DNA from: Dactylonectria macrodidyma
Lineage: Eukaryota > Ascomycota > Sordariomycetes > Hypocreales > Nectriaceae
Length of the DNA: 64,000 bases
Assembly: GCA_020744425.1 (NCBI GenBank)
Contig: JAGMUV010000017.1
Location: forward strand, 1,364,001-1,428,000
Reading direction: 5' to 3'
The notes beneath the pieces were generated by a model. That model was not told the origin of the DNA and ran no database searches. It worked only from the letters and a program-made list of their open reading frames with translations. This document shows positions 56,763 to 64,000 of the stretch, piece by piece (within the stretch, counting starts at the first letter, position 1; every line of letters starts with the position of its first letter). The position numbers and the translations under genes are program-made.

Positions 56763-58814
56763 TCAAAACAATGATGCCCTTAGCCGCAGGGGTTCCACCA
56801 CAAGTTCATGAAACTCCCTGGTCAGTGCAGCATCATCTCCGCCCTCCCCTTTCCCCTTCCACTCCCATTTCAGGCATTTGAACGACCCTTTCAGACATTT
56901 GCACACAATATTTGCATATCCAGAACCCATTTGGTTAGCAAGCCGTGGATCCTGGCTCATCAGCCTGATTTTCTCCTGCAACTGCTTCATGTCTGCTAGT
57001 TTAGGAGGCGACGAGCTTTGTCGCGCCGAGGCAATCGCGGTGCTCATCTCCATAGAGATGGTGGACCAAAGACCAATTTCTAACAGACTTACGCCAAGGG
57101 AGTAGATGTGCTTGTTTTCGTACGTCGCCGTTCCGCCTTGGTACCTATCCGGGTGGCGGTAGAGTTCGTGCTCATGGTTGAATCCCTGGGTTCCCGCTGG
57201 TTCAATTTCCACGTCAAAGTCGGCATCAGAATCTGCGTCTGCTTGGTCTCCTGGTTTGGAATCATCTTCTGGATCGTTCTTCTCTGCGTCGTCCGATGTT
57301 GAGCTGTCCTTACTTACGCCGTCTTTATGGAACTTCGAGACCTTACGATACTCCTCGGTTTGTGGACGTGAGACAGACCAACCCAAAGGTAGGGAACCGT
57401 TTGCTGATCCGAACGGGAAGTCTTTGGAGTCTGAAAGACAAGGATCGCGCGGGACCAGATGCCTTTATGGACCCAGCCTGAGGCGTGGATGTCATACAGG
57501 GTCGATGCAAGAGCTCAGGCGAGGAAACAGCGGTCGGAGAGATTGGGCTGGCACTCGTGACGCTCGTCTTTTAGTTTCTCCCTCTCGCTTACAATCTTGT
57601 ACTTCTCTCCCAAGAGTTCCCACTGCTCCTCCGAATGTAGCTTGGGGTTTGCCTCCCGTGATCTGACCTCGTTCTCTCTTTCGACCAGCTCGTACTCCTT
57701 TTGTTCGGTGAATCATCCAGTCATGTAGAGTCTTTGGCGTCCCGCCTTGTGGTGGGATTTTGTAGATGAGAGACAGGTTCGTTTCACGGACATAATATCC
57801 CAGACAGTCGAGGAGATACATGGGCGTCGTTCCGTCATTTGGGTCAGTGGATTGGGTTACCGAGATGTCACCCTCGAGGAGCCAAGCTAGACGGCGGACA
57901 AGCTCCAGCTTCATTTCTTGCTTCTCCTTTTCCGACTTCGAGCTGTCAACGAAGGCGAAGCCGTAGGTTTCCATAATGGCACGGTAGGTTCCAATACGTT
58001 GATGTTGGAAACCTCCGACAGTGTATGTTGAGGCTGGACCTGTGTGGCCATCGTTATCTGGATCGAAGCGGCCCTCCAATGCGGGGTAATCTTCGGGATG
58101 CTTCGACTTCGCGCGGTTCTGGCGACGAACTGCTTCGGTAACTCTGAGAGTTTTGCTTATTTCTGCCCCATCGTCAATCTCAAGTTCAACTGTGTTGTAG
58201 TTCCCGAGTTTTCCACGCACGCATAGGACGAGCATCATGACCTGTCTTAGCTTCTCGGTCCAAATCTTGTACTGCTTAACCAGCGTCTTAATCTTGTCCT
58301 GGTCAAACAGCGCCCACTCTAGATCCTTCTTCGTCTCTTCGAACTGGATCTTTTTCTTAAACGCCTCTAAAGTAGATCTCGACAACAGTTCTACCTTCGA
58401 ACGAAATCGCCTGATCTTATCCTTACTCGCCTTCTCTTTCGGGACATCCGAAACAGAAGGTGTAATCTGTTCTTCATCTCCTCCCAAGGCGGCGTTTGCT
58501 TCGGACAAGTCCAAACCATGCTTCAAGGCCACATTGTCGTATTCTTTGGGATAGCGCCTGAGACTCGCGAGGATATTTTCAAGGTCTAGTTGGAAGAAAT
58601 AGGGCAGACTTCGAAACCATGGGCCCCACTGGTCGCCATTGCCGAAGAAGAGGATATTGAAGGTCTCGACAAATAGGAACTCATGCTCCAACTCAGCCTG
58701 AATGTCGTTCAAGGCTTGCTGTCGCTTTTTACCGTCATCAATGACAGTACGGATGAAGATTGTGATGGCATAGATGTCTCGGATTGCTCCACTAGCAGTG
58801 GAGTATATATCCAT
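56763..58814 (-). pseudogene. Broken HeLo-like / pseudokinase-like fungal gene
   Basis: The first 370 or so residues, from the ATG at 58814, are intact (MDIYSTASGAIRDIYAITIF, then QLDLENILASLRRYPKEYD) and look like the helical N-terminal region of fungal proteins with a C-terminal kinase-like domain, a group linked to prion-like or incompatibility signalling. Near 57705 the frame shifts by one base after LHDWMI; the next frame carries a Glu/Lys-rich coiled-coil-like stretch. An in-frame TGA at about 57523 replaces what is probably a Trp before ALASTLYDIHASGWVHKGI, the kinase catalytic-loop region. A second one-base loss near 57432 moves the frame into the last 200 residues (HPDRYQGG, then YSLGVSLLEIGLW), which are intact to the stop at 56763. 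Three lesions point to a pseudogene. Confidence 0.68.
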
Positions 58815-60318
58815 GTTGAGACACGGCAAGCCACAAGGTCAACCGTTGTGTGTGGACTGAGTGAACGGTTGCGCTAGAGGGTTGAGGTGTCGACGGAGGC
58901 CGACGTCAAGTGAAGTCTGACCCGACGAGAGCATGAAGGGACCGACCATGGCGTAGAAGGCTGGGCCTACTACCAAATTTCCAATGCTTCCATATACAGG
59001 GATAGCGACACAGCCAAGGCCATCGGGGAAGCTCGATATCGAGGTCACGGCGAAGTCATGAAACTCCCCCAAAGCTACGGCATTAAAACGTAGCCGCCCG
59101 CAAGGCCCCCGGAACGAGCCTTCATATTTCAACGCCGTCGTCATGCCTAAGACTACCTTTTTCAACTTGAACCATATCTCTAGCACAACGGCTGGTCTGC
59201 GTGAAGGGTAGATACTGCGTGACGAAGATTGGAATTTTCTCTATGAGCTAGAAATTCTAGATAACCCGACTGGGAGGAAACTGTCTACGCCAATCTGCTT
59301 CCCACATACACAAGGCTCAGAAACTGGCCCCGACCTGGGATGTTGGCTCGCTGGCCATCTCTTCGAGAGGATCTCCCTTTCACAGAGTTTGAGGTCGAAA
59401 ATGAGTCCTTTATGAAGAGACGGAACCCCCCGCGCCGACGCCCAATTCGCAAATCGTGGATAGAGCGAAGTGAGTCGAGCGATGATCAAGGCTCGGACAT
59501 GAATGAACGTAGCAGGAATGCGCCGGATATAGACAGTGATGATTCCTGGGAGACTATAGATTCAGACGCATCTTCCTAGCCAACATCTGTTCAACGCGCC
59601 GTCAATGTTTGTATACAATTTGGTCATTTGCCTTTTTGTAATCAAGATCTTCTGTTAGTTCTGTTCAGATTAGAAAGGGAAATTATAAGAGGATTTCACG
59701 AAGTGAAACTCACTACACCGCACGAATACTCAAGAATGCCAAGAACGGCGGAGGCTCGGAGTTGTGTGGCGAGGGCGGTTGTGCTGGGTCTTAGTACGTG
59801 CATCTATCCTACGACTCCACCATGATTTTTTTTCCATATCTAGCTCGGCTGTGTGCCGATACGCGGCTCACCAGCCGAGGGCACATGGAGCGATTTGCGC
59901 TCCATTAACGAATTGCACACAGTAAGTAGTACTAAACACATATTTGCTGCTTCATATCTGGCTCATACAGACTTGTGTGAGACAGTTCGACGATTTGAGC
60001 CTTGAGGTACGCAGGCCAGGAACGTGTCTGGACCTCATTAGATGGGTCACCTACGAAACTAAGTCTCATTTCATAGAGTCTTCTCGTCTCGTCACACATC
60101 TCCATTCCTTCCTTCATATTTGTCTGCAAGATTGGAGCAGATGTGTTTGTAAATGCTCGGACAAAAATGCCGAGACCCACGGCAACAATGGGGCCTCTAA
60201 CCAGAACAGGATGAGTCACCTCGGAGGCATAAACGATGATTGTCCACTGTGAGAGATTTCCATTCTTCAACGTCCACTGGATTCAATCGCGTTCGATTAA
60301 TCAGACCAAAAGCCCGCA
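58815..60318. other. 1.5 kb stretch with possible gene fragments
   Basis: The plus-strand frame around 59280-59579 gives a peptide with a basic patch (RRNPPRRRPIRKSW) and a Ser/Asp-rich tail (SDDSWETIDSDASS) that looks like the end of a fungal protein, but no upstream exon could be joined: the frame meets TAA just upstream. Minus-strand frames 58839-59186 and 59932-60270 are open but unrecognised. All may be relics like the neighbouring pseudogenes. Confidence 0.3.
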
Positions 60319-61187
60319 ATGGCGTCTAAATTCCGCCTCGCCATTTTGGAAACCGACGAGACCCCAACCTCCATTTCAGAAACCCAAGGCTCCTACGGAG
60401 AGATTGTCGAGAGACTTGTGCGTCGCGGTTTCGCTCAAGCCGAAGGATCGGTTCCGGAGCTTCATATCACACATTGGGACGTCGTCAAGGCGCAGTCTTA
60501 TCCCCGCTTAGACGAAATCGACGGTATCTTTTTGACCGCAGGAAGTATGTCAAAAGACGAAAACGAAACGGCGATCACTGACGCCGATGCCAGAATATGC
60601 TGCCTATGACGACTATCCGTGGGCGTCCAAGCTTATTAACTTTTTAAAACAATCATACGGTGACCGCATCCCAATTATGGCCATTTGCTACGGGCATCAG
60701 ATCCTTGCAAAGGCGTTGGGTGGAAAAGTCGTCAAAAACCCCAAAGGCTGTGAGCTATCAGTAACGAGAATCGACCTGACGCCTTCTGGAATTGATCTAT
60801 TCGAGACCGACCACTTGGTGAGTTACCCCATATAAATTGAGTAAAACTATTCTAACTCCTGTGTAGAATCTGCACCAGATGCACCTGGACACTGTCGTGG
60901 ATCTCCCTCCTGGGATGCAAACTCTTGGCTCCAGCGCAATATCGGAAGTACAGTTCATGTATGAGGCAGGGAGGGTACTGGGTGTTCAGGGCCACCCAGA
61001 AGCAAATGGCTTCATCATCAAAGATAATCTGGATTCTCGCTTCAAGAAGAATTTGATCGAGGCTGAGGAGTATGAAGCAGCATTGTCTAAAATTGATCTC
61101 GAGCATGACGGAGATGTCTTTGCCAAGGCGATACCCAAATTCTTGCTAGATGCCGTGCCGAAAGAGGGGATTGCTTGTATGAGTTAG
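60319..61187 (+). CDS. Class I glutamine amidotransferase-like protein
   Basis: Exons 60319-60544, 60594-60817 and 60867-61187 give 256 residues. The opening FRLAILETDETP and the strand IDGIFLTAGK are typical of the stand-alone fungal GATase1 group. The nucleophile elbow is MAICYGHQILAKALGG (Cys), and GVQGHPEANGF supplies the His with a nearby acidic residue, so the Cys-His pair is complete. Members hydrolyse glutamine or gamma-glutamyl peptides; fungal and plant relatives act on gamma-glutamyl conjugates (GGP1-like). No targeting signal is seen, so cytosolic. The specific substrate is unknown. Confidence 0.93.
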
Positions 61188-62211
61188 GTTACGGACATAA
61201 TATGCATAGATAAAGGTAGGTAGAGGGTTACATATCAAATAGAGGTTCATGAGGAATCATTTTGAACTTTTCTTAGAGTTACCTCAAGAATCCATATTCG
61301 CATTTTTGATTTGATGAATAGCTCAAGTTCATGGGCGTAATTATATTTCTCACCCACTACATCGCTAATGCTACATCAAGTACTGTTTTTGATGTAATGC
61401 AACATTCCGAGTTTCAACTGAAACAAATAATATTTTAAGACTCCAACTGAAGCCCAAAGTATCATAAAGGAGGCGAAACCAGAGAATGTATGGTTACAAC
61501 AGTGCTGGAAAGTAAACTTTGTTTCGAAAGTCTGCCTACCTACCCTGGAGATGATCATCGCTCAATCCCCACAATGTTAGCTTTGTTTACCCCGCATTTA
61601 AGATGTGCTACCCCATACAGGCTGAAGATGGTGAGTTGGCCTAATGCTGGCAGTACATTAAGGTAAGGTAGCAATGTTACCCAACTTGAACGGGTATCTT
61701 GAACCGGGCCCTAGGTATACGGAGATGATGGAGAAGAGAGATGAGCTGAGGTAGCAAGTGTTGTAAGGATCAAAAGGAGGAACGAGATGTAGTAAGATGA
61801 AATTCTGTTTGATCTGGTCTGGTGCTTAAATTCTGTCCTTTGAGGTAAGGCACCTCGTCAATCATGTCATCTCATCGCACAGAGGTGCTCGGCCATCCCC
61901 TCATGAAGCAGCGGGTCCCTGTGCAGGTCGCCTTCAACGAGGTGGAGAAGCGCGAGTCGAGACTCGAGACAATTGGTCACTAACAGCAAACAGGGGGGGG
62001 ATCATGTGCTTTCAACAGGGTTCTAAAAGCGTCGAACCATGACGTTGCGTCTTTCCCTTCGTGCTCCGACTCAAACTCCGACTTGTTCTTTTTTCCTTTA
62101 CCCTTCTTTTCTACTCCGGGAAAAGAAGAAGCCACCAAAACGCAAAAATTGCCACCTTTCCATGAGACGACGCGCACCCCTCCCCACGATCTTCAGAGAC
62201 GCTTGGAACAC
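61188..62211. other. Intergenic, promoter of the bHLH gene
   Basis: AT-rich with TACCTACC/AGGTA-like bits near 61540-61740. No gene is supported. The frame that is open from 62083 before the bHLH start lacks an ATG. Confidence 0.35.
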
Positions 62212-63314
62212 ATGATCTCGGCAGCGCGAGACAAAGCTGCATCGGGTCCTTCAGGCGCCGCTGACGGCAGCAGTGCCTCTGTCAAACCCCACAGGAAGCG
62301 TGTGAGGAACTTTACGGCCGATGACCGCGCTGCCCATAGAATCTTCGAGAAAAACCGACGCGAGTCGTTCCGAGAGCGTCTGAATGTTAGTAGTACTTTG
62401 GTTTTGGTTGGGACCTTTTGACGTCTCATGTTTTATGTGTGCGGCTTGAGTAACGCAAGAAACCCGTGTAGGATTTAGCCAAGGAGCTCCCCGCTTTGGC
62501 CGGCAAGAACCCGCAGCGGCTGTCCAAACACACGGTTCTTGACGAAAGTATAGCCCGCCATCGATTCATGCAAACGAACTGCCTCGATGCTATCCAGAGC
62601 ATGAAAGCCCTTGTCCAGGAGCGGGACGAGTTGCTCGCAGAGGTCAACACCTGGCGGAACGCATCAGGCTTGGCCGAGCGCCAACCGAAGGACGTGGACA
62701 TGAACTCGGAAAAGTTGGGTTCTTTGGAGAAGGCCATCCATATGAACCCGTCAGACTCATCACCAGGCTGCACGAGCCAGAGCCCAGATTCAGAATTAGG
62801 GCCGAAGAATGTTGAGGATGGGAAGCAAGCTGGCTTTGCGACCCAACCGCAATGCTCGCCGCTAACTACATTCATTGCTGCTACGCAAGGAGCCCATAAC
62901 GACATGTCGAACCCGTTCCCCCTCTCGACTGGGTTCCATGAAGATCTAAGCCTGGGAACCATGTCATTGCCATTGAATGCAGATAGCCACTCCGTGTTTC
63001 CCCATAACCCCCAATTGGGCCCCAATACCCTTCTACTTGATGCGCCTGGTATACGAGGAGGCGGGGAAGATTCAGCCATGGCAATCAAGCAACCCCAATG
63101 TGATATAACAGGCAGCGATAAGCCCGAGCTACAGATTGGACATCAGCTGGCATATACCATTCATGACGAATTGGCTGCTCAACGCTCTTTACTAGACGGC
63201 GAGGGTTTGATGACTACGGAGGGCTGCGACTTAGAATTCCCCGTCTCCATGGCGACACCGATAGACTTCAATACGGAATTGGTACTGCAGCGGAATCCAT
63301 CTTGGGCGTTTTAG
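62212..63314 (+). CDS. Basic helix-loop-helix (bHLH) transcription factor
   Basis: Exons 62212-62385 and 62472-63314 (GTTAGT...GTGTAG) give 338 residues. The basic region AAHRIFEKNRRESFRERLN keeps His, Glu and Arg at the 5-9-13 positions that contact E-box or G-box DNA. Helix 1 ends at ELPAL; a long loop (AGKNPQRLSK) leads to helix 2 (HTVLDESIARHRFMQTN) and a further helical stretch (MKALVQERDELLAEVNTWR) that may act as a leucine-zipper-like extension. The rest is polar and probably disordered, without another known domain. It is nuclear, and the target genes are unknown. Confidence 0.88.
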
Positions 63315-63416
63315 GTAAAACCACTATGTATTGTTCATCTAGGTAACCCAGTCATGTCTAACAAGCATGTTCCCCAGCGTATGATATGATAAATAGGTTT
63401 CTCGCTCAATAGCAAT

Positions 63417-64000
63417 CTAAATCTGAGCCAAAACAGCCTCCACCTTGGCCTTGCTCCGCTCTTCGCCGCCAGTAAACAGCGTGAGAGCATCTTCCAAACG
63501 CTTCTTGGTTGGGATATCGGCGGCGTTGGCCTTGTCGAGCTCGGCACCGCCGTTGGCGAGCCAGTCGACGTCGGTGCTGGCCAGCTTGCCGTCCCAGTCC
63601 GGACCAGCCAGGACATCGACCGTTAGGAGCTTCTTTAATCGTTCGGGGGTCGGGTGGGCATTCTTGTACACATGGGCCGGCTTCGGGAGGCCCTCGCCGG
63701 GCTGCTTGGAGGCGTCGTAGGGGAGCTTGGAGAGCTGCTCGAGGACCGTATGCGATATGGTAGCCGAGTGACAGCCCATTTCGCCGGCGGCCATGGCCTC
63801 TTCGACGGAGATGAAGCTATAGAGAATATGTCAGCTGGGGTCAGGGTCAGGAGTAGATCAGACTCTATATTACCTAGCGTTCTTCAGGAATGGCTGTTCC
63901 TTGCCGGTCTCTCGGTAGAGTCGTCTGTAAGTGTCGAGGATCTGGAGGATTCGGGCGGACATGGGGTGCTCGAGGGCGGGATCAGCGGACTTGGGCCAGA
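63417..64000 (-). CDS. Transaldolase-like protein, C-terminal part (runs off the right edge)
   Basis: Two exons are visible: 63874-64000 (continuing off the edge) and 63417-63816, joined AG|GTAATA...CTATAG|C in frame. The readable 175 residues include KNASFISVEEAMAAGEMGCHSATIS, which fits the late strand-and-loop of transaldolases (xASFRxxxEIxALAGxDxxTIS). A C-terminal helical part ends DALTLFTGGEERSKAK. It would belong to the non-oxidative pentose phosphate type of chemistry, but the Schiff-base lysine lies upstream of the window, so activity cannot be judged. Other class I aldolase relatives remain possible. Confidence 0.65.

Overview
The window looks like nuclear DNA of a filamentous ascomycete (Pezizomycotina, probably a Sordariomycete). 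Genes are split by many 50-110 nt GT-AG introns with CTAAC-like branch sites. The gene content is typical of that group: Zn2Cys6 regulators, ABC and MFS transporters, a pisatin-demethylase-like P450, pectin methylesterase, small secreted cysteine-rich proteins and proteins with fungal cell-death-type domains. All exon joins given here were worked out by hand from reading frames and splice sites; none has transcript support.

Left end (1-5.5 kb): a partial gene of a fungal helical-domain family runs off the left edge. Next to it is a same-strand pair: a 293-residue protein that looks like a fungal gasdermin-like pore-forming protein (1236-2177), then a multi-exon protein with a long N-terminal regulatory part and an intact subtilisin (S8) domain (2591-5458). 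This is the layout of the HET-Q1/HET-Q2 regulated cell-death loci and is the most interesting system in the window. At 6.0-6.5 kb lie three tandem 5S rRNA genes whose differences include compensatory base-pair changes.

7.5-24 kb: two small secreted proteins (one beta-rich, one with eight cysteines in four exons), a fumarylacetoacetate-hydrolase-family enzyme, a Zn2Cys6 regulator divergent from a full-length ABCB multidrug transporter, a protein with a fungal N-terminal domain, a short-chain dehydrogenase-like protein with an atypical active site, and an MFS transporter with a 15-nt microexon.

25-47 kb: mostly metabolic genes. They are an S33 alpha/beta hydrolase, a MOSC protein, a pectin methylesterase, an NmrA-like protein, an old-yellow-enzyme-like flavoprotein, a P450, a secreted gluzincin-like protease, a dienelactone hydrolase, and a convergent pair of a methylmalonate-semialdehyde-dehydrogenase-like enzyme and a URC4/urg3 uracil-catabolism protein. 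Two short tandem repeats lie in intergenic DNA here.

47.7-59.6 kb is gene-poor and decayed. It holds a broken O-methyltransferase, a relic of a GPI-anchored secreted protein and a broken HeLo/kinase-like gene, around one intact large C2H2 plus Zn2Cys6 transcription factor. The right end carries a class-I glutamine amidotransferase, a bHLH transcription factor and the 3' part of a transaldolase-like gene.
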